Assembly: GCA_936435175.1 (NCBI GenBank)
Contig: OW386557.1
Coordinates: forward strand, 21,199,423 to 21,263,422
DNA length: 64,000 nt
Direction: 5' to 3'
Source of the DNA: Glyphotaelius pellucidus
Taxonomy: Eukaryota; Arthropoda; Insecta; Trichoptera; Limnephilidae
Position numbers and translations under genes: made by a program. How positions within the stretch are numbered: position 1 is the first letter of the stretch; the number at the start of each line of letters is the position of its first letter. This document shows positions 19,526 through 31,393 of this stretch, piece by piece. The notes beneath the pieces are model-generated. The model saw only the letters and a list, made by a program, of their open reading frames with translations, was not told where the DNA came from and did no database searches.

Positions 19526-22474
19526 ATGATTCAAGTATCTTTTGATATCCCCGAAGTAACCATGCTCACATGTAACAAAAATGTGATTGATAATCCTGAA
19601 GACATGAATAAATATTGCTGGGAATCGTACGGTCTGAAAATTATTCATCAGAACATAAGAAGTATTACCAACATTGATGACTTTCTAGTATTTCTCGACC
19701 AACTTAATTTCACTTTTGATATGCTAGTTTTGACTGAGTGCTGGATTAATAAATACTTCACCTCCAAAGACATACAAAATTATACTGAGTACCACACAAC
19801 CAGTATAATAAACAAAGCTAGTGGTATTGTAATTTATGTAAGAGACGGTATTCAAACTCAAGTTGACGAACTCACCTTATCACAGGCAAACTGTCTAAAA
19901 ATTGTGCTTAACAAAAACCTATGCATTTTTGCAATCTATAGATCACCATCATTCCACAACATTGATACCTTTCTAAATTCACTCCACTCTATCATTCACA
20001 GCACAAATAACCCAGAGCATCAAATAATCATTGGAGACTTGAATATTAACATTATTCTAGACAATCATCCCCAATCCGATGATTATTTATGTTTTCTCAC
20101 TGAAAACGCTTATACTCCGGTAATTGACACCCCCACTAGAGTACAAGGCTTACGTAAATCCTGCTTGGATCACATCAATGTTAAAAACATTGATTTTATA
20201 GACTCGTTTGTTATACACACAACAATTTCAGATCATTATACCACGGCGCTCGGCTTACGAAATAAGCCTTCATCTCCTTCTAAAAATAAATATATTACTA
20301 AAATAAATTACAACGATCTAATTGAGGAGCTGTCTACAGAAAAGTGGCAAAACGTAATCGATCAAACTGACACTGACCAAGCGATGCAGCAATTTATCAT
20401 AAAATTACAATACTACATACCTAAACATACTGTTAACAAAGTTATACCGAACAAAAAATTTAAACTCATGCCATGGATCACCCCTGGCCTAGTCAAATCC
20501 ATCCACCGACGTAACCAACTGCACAAAAATGCTAAAAGACAACCAGGTAATGTTCTAGTTCAAGAAAAATATAAGAAATATAGAAACTTATGTAAAAAAC
20601 TAATTAATTCCACTAAAGAAAATTTCTACAAAAAATACATTTACGAAAACACCATAACTCCAAAACATTTCTGGGAAATATTTCGTAAAATTACCAAAAC
20701 AAAAAATAGCAAATCGTCTTTCATACAATCATTGGATATTAAAAACACAAGTAATACTAACCCCAAAATGATGGCTAATTTTGCTAATCACTATTTCACT
20801 GCAGTAGGAGCCTCTCTCGCAAATAAAATCCTTGAAAAATGTAAGAAAACTGAATCTGAACTAGCCAACATACCTACAACTGTTCTTAATCTTAAAATAG
20901 ACGAGATTCAAACAACGACTAATGAAGTCATTAAAATGTTAGATGAGCTTAAGTCATCGAATGCCTGTGGGCCTGACAAAATTTCCTCGAATCTGCTGAA
21001 AGTATTGAAATCACTTATAGCAAGTCCTATTGCACACATTTGTAATCTTAGTTTCAAGACAGGCACATTCCCAAACCATTTAAAACAATCAGTTGTCATA
21101 TTGATTCATAAAAATGGAAACAAATCGGATATACAAAATTATAGGCCAATATCTCTACTGAATTCATTCTCAAAAATTATTGAGAAAATCGTAAAAAATC
21201 GTCTCACTATCTACTTAGAAAGTCATAAAATCTTATCTAATAACCAGTTCGGCTTTCGACCAGGTCTAGGAACAGAAAATGCTATTGCTAAGCTGGCGGA
21301 TATCATTTCAAATAATATTGACCGGGGAAATAAATCTATCGCTCTCTTTTTAGATCTTGCCAAAGCTTTCGATACCATCTCTCATAAAATACTTCTAAAG
21401 AAACTCCAGGCTATAGGTATTCAGGGACAACTGTACAAATGGATGGGTAGTTACTTAGCTAACAGATACCAAAAAGTCAAAATTAATGATATTGTTAGTG
21501 ATCCGGCCCTTATAGAATTTGGTGTACCTCAAGGGAGTACCTTAGGACCTATTTTGTTCAGTATTTATATAAATGATCTGTGTAACAGCAATTTTTCCAA
21601 TCACATCATAACATTTGCAGATGACACTGTATTAATATTTGAAGGTAAAACATGGAATGATGCACACAGTAAAGCAGAAGATGGAATAAAACAGGTAAAT
21701 CTTTGGTTAGACTATAATCTGTTGACACTCAACTCGGAAAAAACTAAATTTATACGATTTAGTGCCACAGAAGCGGGCCAACCCAAGGAAGCTTATAATA
21801 TTATTATACACAAATGCACTGAGTCAACTACCTGTAATTGCCATAAATTAGAATGCGTGGACAGTATAAAGTACCTTGGTGTTATATTGGACAAATATCT
21901 TAGATGGGACGGACACATAGAACTAGTCACTGCAAAGGTTAGAAAGCTTACATACTTGTTTATAACGATCAGAAATATCTTACGTAAAAAAGAATTGAAA
22001 CTCATTTATGATGCTATGTGTGGGTCACTTCTAGACTATGCGTCCCTAGGTTGGGGTGGGTGTGCAAAAACTGTATTGGAAAAATTAGCTAAAGCTCAAA
22101 AATCACTACTAAGGGTAATCCTCAAAAAACCTTTTAGATATCACAGCGATGCACTATTTGAAGAGTTACGAGTTCTGGATGTTAGACAACTATATATGCG
22201 AAAATTAATTTTAAACACCCATAAACAACGCCACCTCTACCCATCTATTAACCACTCTCACGACACCCGACACTCACGGAGAAATCCAATTGTACCACTC
22301 ACAACCAAAACGTCTCTCGCTCAAAGACACTTCTCATTCCTAGGTCCAAAACTATACAATTTCATGCCTGATGCTTGGAAAAAGGAAAGCGCAGGTGTTA
22401 TTCGCAGATTGACCACAACTTGGTTTCACCAATTAGGGAGAAAAGAGAGTGAACTTTTACTTTATAAAAAATGA
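19526..22474 (+). CDS. LINE ORF2: AP endonuclease and reverse transcriptase
   Basis: This 982-residue polyprotein would nick target DNA and reverse-transcribe the LINE RNA. The endonuclease spans residues about 36-245, with QNIRS (N43), TECW (E71), YRSP (Y138), GDLNIN (D171, N173), SCLDH and SDHY (D236, H237). The RT spans about 470-770, with NYRPISLLNSFSKIIEK, FGFRPGLGTENAI, FLDLAKAFDTISH (D610), GVPQGSTLGP and the catalytic FADD at 697-700. The tail (LDYASLGWGGCAKT) matches the diverged fragment at 49.0 kb. Length and domain order fit CR1/jockey clades, and no RNase H is seen. All key residues are present and the frame is unbroken. The start at 19526 is the first ATG; translation may depend on reinitiation after ORF1. 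Confidence 0.93.
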   Translation: MIQVSFDIPEVTMLTCNKNVIDNPEDMNKYCWESYGLKIIHQNIRSITNIDDFLVFLDQLNFTFDMLVLTECWINKYFTSKDIQNYTEYHTTSIINKASGIVIYVRDGIQTQVDELTLSQANCLKIVLNKNLCIFAIYRSPSFHNIDTFLNSLHSIIHSTNNPEHQIIIGDLNINIILDNHPQSDDYLCFLTENAYTPVIDTPTRVQGLRKSCLDHINVKNIDFIDSFVIHTTISDHYTTALGLRNKPSSPSKNKYITKINYNDLIEELSTEKWQNVIDQTDTDQAMQQFIIKLQYYIPKHTVNKVIPNKKFKLMPWITPGLVKSIHRRNQLHKNAKRQPGNVLVQEKYKKYRNLCKKLINSTKENFYKKYIYENTITPKHFWEIFRKITKTKNSKSSFIQSLDIKNTSNTNPKMMANFANHYFTAVGASLANKILEKCKKTESELANIPTTVLNLKIDEIQTTTNEVIKMLDELKSSNACGPDKISSNLLKVLKSLIASPIAHICNLSFKTGTFPNHLKQSVVILIHKNGNKSDIQNYRPISLLNSFSKIIEKIVKNRLTIYLESHKILSNNQFGFRPGLGTENAIAKLADIISNNIDRGNKSIALFLDLAKAFDTISHKILLKKLQAIGIQGQLYKWMGSYLANRYQKVKINDIVSDPALIEFGVPQGSTLGPILFSIYINDLCNSNFSNHIITFADDTVLIFEGKTWNDAHSKAEDGIKQVNLWLDYNLLTLNSEKTKFIRFSATEAGQPKEAYNIIIHKCTESTTCNCHKLECVDSIKYLGVILDKYLRWDGHIELVTAKVRKLTYLFITIRNILRKKELKLIYDAMCGSLLDYASLGWGGCAKTVLEKLAKAQKSLLRVILKKPFRYHSDALFEELRVLDVRQLYMRKLILNTHKQRHLYPSINHSHDTRHSRRNPIVPLTTKTSLAQRHFSFLGPKLYNFMPDAWKKESAGVIRRLTTTWFHQLGRKESELLLYKK

Positions 22475-23255
22475 AATCAAACACAAATCAAAACAATAAC
22501 AAAAATTCCAACAAAAATAAACTATGTAAAAGATACCTTTCTGTTCTAATCGTTATTACTATGTGCGTGTATTTAACTACCTATTACTTTTAAATTAGAA
22601 TGCTACCAAGCAGCAGTTAACATTTGATTCTATCACTTCTTTTTTTTATTCTCTTTTATTCATATTTATACAAAATATATATGTATGCTTATAATATGTA
22701 AAGCAAACACCATGTATAAGTAAACATACCTATTATTTTATTATTATTTGATAACTATGCAAGCAAAAAAACAGTAATAATCATGTATTAATTGCTTATT
22801 TTATTTTATTGTATCTGTTTTCTTTATAGTTCTCATTAGTACGACTATAATATGAAACGCAAACACCAGTTACCTTTATGCTGTAATCATTTGCCTTATT
22901 TATTTTTTTATTTTCCTATTATTTATTATTATTATCATTTCAATAGCCATACTAAACAAACCACGGCTTTTGTATAATAATTTGTTGGTTATTTTATAAT
23001 AATTTTATTTCTTTAGCTTTTTTTTTTTTTTTTTTCTGTTTTTCTACTATAGTATGCAATGCATACACAAGTTATCTACATATTTTAATCCTCTGTTTTT
23101 AAGAACCTATATGTATATTAACTACTCTATTTTAACTTTTGTTACTATGTTTTAAACTTTCTAACTTCATTTTTTATTATTTCTCTTCTTTTTATTTCCT
23201 CGATTTTTCCTCTTTTTTGTACAAATCATGATCCATATGTTGTCACTAATCCTAA

Positions 23256-23299
23256 TTTGACTGTTCTAAAACGGGAATCATCCTAGTTGAACAGTCAAA
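23256..23299 (+). other. 3'-UTR stem-loop of the intact LINE
   Basis: TTTGACTGTTC (23256-23266) pairs perfectly with GAACAGTCAAA (23289-23299) around a 22-nt loop containing acggga and cctag. A stem-loop with the same loop length and core lies in the 3' region of the LINE at 49.9 kb, with different but still paired stem bases. It is probably the signal bound by the element's own RT. Confidence 0.7.
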
Positions 23300-23399
23300 A
23301 CATATCATAAAAAATGTTTATAAATGTATTATACTATACTAAATAAATACTAAATAAATTATAAAAATTATAAAAAAATTTAAAAGTGCAGAATATAAC

Positions 23400-24281
23400 A
23401 CTGGAGGGTCCCAGGGTCTGGTCTCCAGACAGTCTGCTATCAGTTGTAAGATGACAGCTTATAGACAGATATAGCTTCGTAGACATCTTCGTTTACCAAA
23501 CCAAGGGATCCCGTACAGAGAGAGAGGCTATGTTGTGATGGTTTGAGATGTTATCCTTTGTTGGTAAAACACTCGTTGGATTTTACTGGATATTGTTGTA
23601 AAACTTTGAATTTATTCAGATGAATAGTAATTTTACAGAGATTTGATTAGGTCGGCGTAGTCCAGCGGTAAGGCTCTTGACTTGCATTCCGAAGGTCGCG
23701 GCGGATCGAATCCCGGCGTGGCAAATAAATTTTATTTTATTAATTTGTATTATTTCACAATTTATTCAATTAAAATAATATATAGTATATTTGCAGCACG
23801 TTCCAAAGTGGAAGATACTCTCAGTATCGCCCTGGTGTAAGACCGCCATTCAGAATTGAAACGTTGTTTGAAATGGCTTTCACCGCGTTTGGTGACCAGA
23901 TCTGAATAGCCAGGTTCTTCCCACCTTCCTCTTTCCCATCTCCTTCCCTTCTCCACTACCTTCAGCCTCACAACATACCCCAATTGAGGATGCCGTAGTC
24001 TCACTGGCTCCAGACGGGAGCAGTTGGGACTCTTGCGCGGTATTCATATAAAAAAATTTGCAGAATGAGTTGTATAAATAAAAACAAGCTATTAAATAAC
24101 ACGAAAGGGAAAGGTGACCGAATGACCACAAAGAAATGAGTACATAGACAAAAAATGAATCGAAATATTTAACAAAAGGCGACATACACGTTAAAGTTAT
24201 GAATAAAAGAGTCTACCCATCGAAGTTAAGCAAAATTATAAAATGTGAAGTGCTAAGTGCTAAATCAATTTAAAAATCAGA
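23400..24281 (+). repeat. Family K repeat, split by a SINE-A
   Basis: Pieces at 23400-23645 (agtctgctatcagttgtaag; actggatatt) and 24060-24281 (gaatgaccacaaa; gtctacccatcgaagtta) match, in order, the interior of the TTAA-flanked element at 35.6-36.9 kb. It is therefore probably a remnant of that piggyBac-like family, with a SINE-A inserted at 23650. Confidence 0.55.
23650..24057 (+). mobile_element. SINE-A copy, full length, with tRNA head
   Basis: The head has an A box (tagtccagcggtaag, from about 23658) and a B box (ggatcgaatcc, 23703-23713). The family body and an A-rich end near 24057 follow. It faces the opposite-strand copy at 24282, forming an inverted pair with a ~225-bp spacer. Confidence 0.85.
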
Positions 24282-24694
24282 TTTTTTTTTATTTGAAATA
24301 CCGCACAAGAGTCCCAACTGCTCCCGTCTGGAGCCAGTGAGACTATGGCATCCCCAATTGGGGCATGTTGTGAGGCTGAAGGTAGTGGGGAGGGGAAGGA
24401 GATAGAGAGGAGAAAGGTGGGGAAGTACCTGGCTATTCAGATCTGGTCACTAAACTTGGCTAAAGCCATTTCAAGCAACGTTTCAATTCTGAATGGTGGT
24501 CTTACACCAGGGCGATACTGATAGTATCTTCCACTCTGGGACATGCCGCAAATATACTATATATTATTTTAAATGAATAAATTGTGAAATAACACAAATT
24601 GATCAAATTAAATTTATTTGCGCACGCCGGGTTCGAACCCGCGACCTTCGGATTGTGAGTCGAGGGTCTTACCTCGGGACCACGGAGGCCGTCA
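24282..24694 (-). mobile_element. SINE-A copy, full length
   Basis: The tRNA-like head is at the right end (minus strand: B box ggttcgaaccc) and a T-run at the left marks the 3' A-tail. It is among the best preserved copies. The 74-codon minus frame inside it is not a gene. Confidence 0.87.
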
Positions 24695-25888
24695 AAGATA
24701 TAGGACAAGCGAAACACAACACACATCCTGTGATAAACTTTTTTGGCATTTATTTCTTTGCTGTAATGTCAAAGAATTATTGGTAAGGTAACAAAGTAAT
24801 GAAGACGAAATGTTTCATATATAATACATGTAATTATTCCTCTGTTACCAATTACGTATGTTTTACATTTTGTGCAAATAAATCAGGCAAAAAAAATATT
24901 GAAAACATATTTTTTTCTAATTTATTTTTCAAGGATATTCAAACACAAATTTGAAACGTATAGTATTACATATATGCTGATAAAATATGGCATAACGCCA
25001 CTGAAATATTCCTATGTAAATTCGGCAGCAAAAAAAGTACACATTTAGACATCAATATGTAAATAATAGTAATTGATAATTTTATATAGCTATATTGCCT
25101 TGGTCATTACAATAAAATAACCTTAAAGAGAACCCGATATGCGTGATATTTTTATTGAAGCAGCTCAATTAAAAAAATATTCTATCTGTAACTGGATTCA
25201 CTAAGATAATTATTTAAATTGCATGCAAAAACCGCTTTCGTCATTATGTTAGGTTGAACGTATAAATGATTGTGTAATCATTCTATTTCAGTTTAGTTCT
25301 GAGAATATCACGAAATAGAGTAAGCAATTAAAAAGAAAAGAAGATGGTTTGAAAGGGAGATTAGTAAATACGAATGTCAGAGGGAGCGCGCTAATGTTAA
25401 AAAGGGTTATAATTTATAATTAAGCGAAAATTGTGAAAATATTCAATAAAACATCGCTCGTTTAAACAGAGCAAATATCTCTGCACAAATGTCTAAAGTA
25501 GCATTTAAAGATACACTCTGAATATTTTCGTACTTCTAACATGTTAAATAACACAAAAAAACGTGTTATATTTTCGAAGCAGACTGCGATTTTTTTCTAT
25601 TGAAGGAATATCTTATAATTACTATTTCGATCCGGCAAAGGTACAGATTTATACTAAAAAAAACATTTATTTTTTCAAGAACTTAAAAAATCAGTTGCTT
25701 AATGACAGTTTAATATACATCATAAAATAAAGAGACACAAGCGAAGATAAATAAATCAGATATCTTTAATGTTTACTGCAAAACATAATTACGTAGAAAC
25801 TAGTGCATTCGTCATTTATTATAGGTTTAATATTTGACTGTCCTGTTTTCAATAGATCATTGGCAAGTCGTCTGCGTAATCGGATGAC
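24695..25888. other. AT-rich stretch, nothing recognised
   Basis: No ORF, RNA gene or repeat that I can match. Confidence 0.4.
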
Positions 25889-26275
25889 TTGCCAAACGAT
25901 CTATCGCTTACTTACGGTCACCAGATACGGATGCTAAACGAACGAACACGCTCTAGAGTAAAAGCTGCCGAAATGAGGGACCTGAGAGGAGCGGCAGGGG
26001 TTATGAAGTGGGATTATATAAGAAACTTGACGATCCGAGGTGATCTAAATATTGAACCGCTGTTACTCTTCATAAAATCGCAACCGAGTGGCTTGGGCAC
26101 GTACGAAGAATGTCTAATGACCGGACATAATAACATTCCTAGGAGACAACTCCAGAAACTATGTGAGGAGAGGATGGGATTGCAACGGACGGAGGCCGAA
26201 CATTTAGCGCAAGACAGGGGCGTATGGAGGCGCCTTTGCAGTAGGACCAAATAGGATAAAGGGAAGAAGATGATG
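25889..26275 (+). pseudogene. Non-LTR RT C-terminal fragment (LINE-I), copy 1
   Basis: The frame encodes TYGHQIRMLNERTRSRVKAA, then EMRDLRGAAGVMKWDYIRN and LNIEPLLLFIK, which parallels the copy at 32.4 kb closely. This segment lies downstream of the RT core in RTE-like LINEs. The next block (RWLGHVQRMPDDR in the other copy) is garbled by an indel. The copy is 5'-truncated and ends in gggaagaag(atg)n. It is inert. Confidence 0.75.
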
Positions 26276-26507
26276 ATGATGGCAAGTCATACATTTGTTT
26301 GTTTTATTCCGGTTCCGGTTCAAGAAGTTGTCCTTATAAGATAGTACCTTTTTATCTCGCCAGAGTTCGACTGTGGTTCCTAACTGCGAGCTGACTAATC
26401 GGAAAGATCGATATTACGGTACCTACAGGCCCGAAGTTTGAAGAAAGAATTGTCATTGAGATGGTAACATTTCTTTGGATGAATTGTATAATAAATTACT
26501 TTTTTTA

Positions 26508-27155
26508 CATTAGCTCCACACAGCAGACCCTGAGAAAAATATTTTTCCTCAGGGCTTTTATCATCTTTGGGGATGTCGTGTGGAGGGTCTTTTTTAAATT
26601 TTTAAATTTTAAATTTTATTTTTTTAAATTTTTTTATATGAAATACCGCACAAGAGTCCCAACTGCCCCCGTCTGGAGCCAGTGAGACTATGGCATCCCC
26701 AATTGGGGTATGTTGTGAGGCTGAAGGTAGTGGGGAGGGGAAGGAGATAGGGAAGAGGAAGGTGGGGAGGTACCTGGCTATTCGGATCTGGTCAATAAAC
26801 ATGGCTAAAGCCATTTCAAGCAACGTTTCAATGCTAAATGGTGGTCTTACACCAGGGCGATACTGATAGTATCTTCCACTCTGGAACGTGCCGCAAATAT
26901 ACTATATATTATTTTAAATTAATAAATTGTGAAATAACACAAATTAATCAAATAAAATTTATTTGCGCACGCCGAGTTCGAACCCGCGACCTTCGGATTG
27001 TGAGTCGAGAGTCTTGCCTCGGGACCACGGAGGCCGTCAGAAAGGAAAAGAATGAAAGAAAGTTCTGGGAAGGATAAGGTTTGAGGAGTGGGTAAGAATC
27101 TGGAGGTCAGTGAGTCCAGGAGTGACAAACGTATGAATTCATTCCTCCCACTTAA
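26508..27155 (-). mobile_element. SINE-B copy split by a SINE-A
   Basis: The 3' tail is at 26508-26595 (ttagctccacacagcagac...). The next part of the element (aaaggaaaagaatgaaag; tctggaggtcagtgagtcc) resumes at about 27040 after a complete SINE-A. Continuity across the gap shows the nesting. The SINE-B 5' part is lost beyond 27155. Confidence 0.8.
26630..27038 (-). mobile_element. SINE-A copy, full length, inside SINE-B
   Basis: It is very similar to the 24282-24694 copy from the 3' end (ccgcacaagagtcccaactg) to the tRNA head (ggaccacggaggccgtca). It inserted into an older SINE-B. Confidence 0.87.
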
Positions 27156-27949
27156 ATCTTAAACATTTTCCTCACACTCCTTACACTAAATTTTTATTCC
27201 AGAAAACGCTGATATTATGGAGTTTCTGTACTTAAGTGTTAATTGAGATCAGCTGTTCTATGCGTCACGTTCATACATCGCAAAATGTGTTTACAAATTC
27301 GTCCTGAGAAAAAAATTACGAACCCAAATGTATTCGCAAAACCGCCAAACTCGCGCAAGAAACGCCTTCGCTTATGTATGGCTTGACAGTTTTTTCTCAT
27401 GTGCAACACAGAAAAAAACTAAGCCAAATATTATCTTTTTAATAATGCACTGAAAGATATAAAACATGTGTTCTAACGGTTTCATCCGACAGTTTTCAAG
27501 TGGGCTTAATTCGACTCGTACAAAAAATGTATGTATTACTTTGCCTGTTGAAATTCGAACGCTTTGCATATTATGATTTCAATAACACGAAGCATTTACA
27601 TGAAGAATACATTAATCAAATTATCGAAATTGAATATTGCGCATTAATCTTTCTCGAGAGAAATCAGCTGTCGATTATGTTCCATTTTTGATGAATCATC
27701 CAGATTTAAAAACATTTGATTTCCATACTAAATATTTTGAACGTTTTAAGTTTATAACTTCCAAGCAATTAACTTAATTTTACACCTGCCTTTTATAAAA
27801 ACTCTTAACCTGAATTTTGGCGACTTTGAAATAAGTTTAAAAAATAAATTGTGTACGGAGAAAGGAGTATACATGAAACAATAATAAATGGTCGAGGAAG
27901 TCGGAATCTACAGAGAAAACCATGGCACGATCAAGTGAATCAAATGCTT
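27156..27949. other. No recognised feature
   Basis: AT-rich. Frames of 63-65 codons have no motif. Confidence 0.35.
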
Positions 27950-28480
27950 TTTTTTTTACGTTAACTCCACACATGAGGCCCTGAGGAAAATAATTTCACT
28001 TAGTGCCTATGTCATCTGGGATGCTGTGTGGAGGGATTTTTTGAGGAGAGGAAGGATTGAATATTGGTCTTGAAGAGACTCATGCTGTAGGAGGGAGGAA
28101 ACACAGAAGCCGGCAAATCGTTCTACAGCCAAGCTGTTGAACTCAAGAACGAGTCGAAAAAACGAAACGTTCTCATGTGACAAATGTCAACCGTGTACAT
28201 ATTATGTTGAACGCGCGTTTGGCGTGTCTCCCGACTTTGCACCGGTGCCGAAGGGATCAATGACGCTAGTTCATCAGACCATCTTCCATTGAAATACCGG
28301 TAGAACGCCTGTGCTCTAAAGATTGCAATCCTTTCGTTAAGGTGGGAGAATCAATCAAACGGACCGCCCGTTTCTGCACAGAGTCGAGGGTATTTTTCAA
28401 GTATTTTGGAGCTCCAGACCAGAGGTGGCTGCCAAATTCAACCGTAGGGCGCACTTACGAAGTCGGATCATGTCAAAAAA
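27950..28480 (-). pseudogene. LINE-A 3' end with RT C-terminal coding remnant
   Basis: On the minus strand the frame at 28454-28266 reads VEFGSHLWSGAPKYLKNTLD, then SVQKRAVRLIDSPTLTKGLQ and SLEHRR, the post-RT segment of jockey-like LINEs. The coding sequence is lost after 28266, but matching 3' sequence (cggcttctgtgtttcctccc) continues to the conserved structured tail and A-run at 27950. The 5' part is truncated near 28480. This is the best preserved guide to the LINE-A sequence in the window. Confidence 0.8.
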
Positions 28481-28729
28481 AAAGAAAAATATCACTCATA
28501 CTATTGATATGTTAACTTTTTGTAGATTCGAAATGAGCATAGAAAAATTAAATACAAAAATCAGACAAACATGTGACGAATTTGTCGACTTATTATATAT
28601 TATTAAAAAAAACCCTCTTCTTATCTCGGCATAATCTGGAATTGGTAGGGAAATTATTTTTTTTTGTTAACAATTCCTTGACAAAATATTACATTCGTAA
28701 AATGGATTTTTATCAAAATTTGACACTGT

Positions 28730-29180
28730 TAAGTTAAATTTTATATTAGAAGGTGTTGAGGCACAAACCATGACGCCATCTAGTATTGGTATTAAGATAA
28801 AGCCATGCGAAATAATGCAAAATCGTATGAAATCACGTATTTTTGTTTTGAAAATTTGGTCGCTTAGAATTACACATACTTCAATTAAATACTGCGTGAA
28901 GAACATATCTATGTCCTTAAAAGCCTTTAAATTAGCTTAGAAAAAAATAAAGTATTAGGTCTATAAAAAACACTTTCAAGTGCAAACTCTCCTACTTTTA
29001 AACCCCTTTTTGGATATGGTTTTATTGTTTAATGTGGCAAATTCAGTTTCTTTTATAATAATCGCAAAAAAAATTGATATTTACGCCCGAACTTCACAAA
29101 ATAAAATAAAATGTGCATTTTCGCGTTGTTATTTCACAATACGGACGGCAGTCGACGAATTTGGATTTTCAAAGTGAACC
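28730..29180 (+). repeat. Dispersed repeat family L, copy 1
   Basis: Blocks such as ttaattaaatactgcg-like sequence, ttttattgtttaatgtggca and acaaaataaaataaaatg recur in the same order at 57.24-57.65 kb. No ends or coding signal were identified, so the class is unknown. Confidence 0.5.
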
Positions 29181-29964
29181 TTATGCCGTCCACCAAGGAT
29201 TTCTGACTTGCCAATCAGTTCGGCCTCGGCCGGAGCTTGAAATAGGCTGTGTTCGCTGGGTTCCGTGAAATCAATTTTAAATTTCCTTGTTATTACAATA
29301 AACCATGCTTAAAAAGGAGTTAATGTTTTTTACAGGTTGATAGTCGTAAAGGCCAAAATTTTTATTTTATATTTCATAAAATTTTTCTGATAAATATAAT
29401 AAAATTATTATTTTATTGTTTTTCATTTACTCACAAATAATTGCCCAAACATCTAAAATCATGAAACGCTAAAATCTTAAATGGCCTATGTCTTATAATT
29501 TTAAGCAAAATAAAAAAAAGTAGCTCTTATCCGTATCAGATATTTGATAGACCTTTCGATTACAAAAATAATTTTTCAGTTTGGTTGGGTATTTTGATCT
29601 CAAATCCAAATTTAAGATTGGTCTGAAACGGGCCGAAAAGGGCCGCGCAAACGGGGTTGTATTTCGCACGTTCAAAAGAATAAGTAATTTTTTTGTTGAT
29701 TTTAACCAACATAATCGTACTTTTTGTGCAAATTAAGGCTTCAATCCTTCAATATCAATTATATGCAGCCTGCGAGGAGTTGGGTTCAACCTTTTTTTAC
29801 TTTAAAGAGTTCGGGGAGTAAGGAGGTGCATATATTAAATGCATGCCCGCTGTGATTTAATTTCGGTTTCCGTTTGACGGAGGCTAACCGGCGAGCCTTT
29901 TCCCGGTGGGGTATTTACAAACCACAACTCATTACTACTGTAAATCATTACAAAGCACAAAAAT
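29181..29964. other. No recognised feature
   Basis: It contains a short GC-rich patch (ggcctcggccggagc near 29222) but no ORF or motif I can name. Confidence 0.35.
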
Positions 29965-30507
29965 GAAAAAAAAAATAGTGTGTGCAATTCACACGCGGTA
30001 GAAGTGAAATTAGAAAGTCGCTAGATGTCGCTTTTTTTTCTTTTGCCTGTTTATTTTAAAGTGGTTTGAAGATTGGATATTGATTTTACAAAAATAAATA
30101 TGTTTTTTTTTTGGATTTTGTAGAATTCGAACTTCCGTTCACTGGGTGTCTCTGGCCGCTGAAATATTATCACGCGCTTTACGCCGCTGCACTATCGGAG
30201 GCTCTCGCGGAGCCGTGAATTTTCCGCATTATATTAGAACCCAGTACCCTTCAAATAATAAATTTTAGTGGCGCACTTCCCTTTCATCCGAATTTCAAAT
30301 CACAACGGGGTTAAATAAGTTTCACTTCAAAAATCTCCAAGTATAGACACGATGCATAGGTAAAAGAGGTCCGTTTTTGAAGTGAAAACTTCTTTAGCAT
30401 CGTTGTGATTAGAACCTTGGTGACAGCGAAAGAAAAAATAGACAAACACTTCTTTGGAATTTAGCCTGCGAGAGACTGAGAAGTACTGTCTCCTCTTTGT
30501 GAGGTGT
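29965..30507. repeat. Family G complex with a tRNA-like insert
   Basis: Minus-oriented family G ends lie at 29965-30030 and 30285-30345, and a plus-oriented unit lies at 30370-30507. Between the minus ends is a segment also found at 52.19-52.39 kb (agtcgctagatgtcgctttt). It includes a minus-strand tRNA-like stretch at about 30120-30205 with A box gatagtgcagcggcgtaaag and B-box-like aagttcgaattc. The arrangement looks like a foldback element with a tRNA-like centre. Confidence 0.5.
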
Positions 30508-30812
30508 TTAATACGATTAATTTGAATTATTTCACAATTTTATACATTTTAAATAATTTGTAGAATTTTGCGGCGCGTTGCAGAGTGGAAGATACTTCAT
30601 TATTGCACTGGTGTAGGACCACCATTCAGAAGTGAAACGTTGCCCATAAAGGCTTTGTGCGTGTTTGGCTAAATCTGAATAGCCAGGTACTCCCCCACCT
30701 TCCCCTTTCTCGTCTCTTTCTTCTACCCTCTACTTTCAGCCGCACAAAATATCCAATATTAGGGGTGCCACAGTCTCACAGGCTCTCACATCTCCAGATG
30801 GATGGGAAAGTA
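30508..30812 (+). mobile_element. SINE-A copy lacking its tRNA head
   Basis: It matches the family body (agtggaagatact; tgaatagccaggtact) and ends near ctccagatgg. Confidence 0.7.
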
Positions 30813-31393
30813 TAATTTAATATAATAATAAGTTATTTATTCAACAAAATTTTTTTGTAATTATTTGACTAGCAAAGTAAATTTAATAAACTTTGCTAAA
30901 ATGATGGTCACTTTTGATGATGGTTTGTAAACTCGCCCTCCGCATCACCTACCTACCGATTGATTGGTACACTGTACAGTGGTAGTGCATAGCGCTTGGT
31001 AACAGAGGCCGAACAGAACTGCAGCAATAATAAAGGAAAAATGAGAGGAACGAAAAGATCAGGTCGAGATCAACTCAGATCACCGGACCGAGCTGATGTG
31101 TGCTCTAAAAACATGAAAGGAGTTGTGAACCATTGGTATTTGAATTTTCAAACAAAAACTGAATAATACAAGAATTGAAATGTAATAATGTGACTTGCTT
31201 CTAAAATAGCCAATATCAAATTTACCATAATTATAACAGGACAGTCCCGAAGAACAATGTTGAATGTGGTTAAAAATAGAAAATCGTCTTGTTGGCTTAT
31301 TTATTGGCGAATCTTGTTAGTTTTAAGATATGTACCTACTTTTGGAATTTTGAATGAAATGCAAAATATCAAAAAAACGCAATTTACCTTTTT
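30813..31393. other. No recognised feature
   Basis: A GC-richer patch near 30990-31110 has no open frame of note. Confidence 0.35.

Larger units (their letters stand above)
18180..23395 (+). mobile_element. Intact two-ORF LINE (CR1/jockey-like), ~5.2 kb
   Basis: Two complete ORFs on one strand, a 115-bp inter-ORF gap and a ~900-bp AT-rich 3' UTR with a stem-loop at 23256-23299. It ends in an A/T-rich tail built from taaataaa and ttataaaaa units near 23350-23395. The 5' boundary is uncertain. There are no stops or frameshifts, so it is the youngest LINE in the window and could encode its own mobility. Confidence 0.85.
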
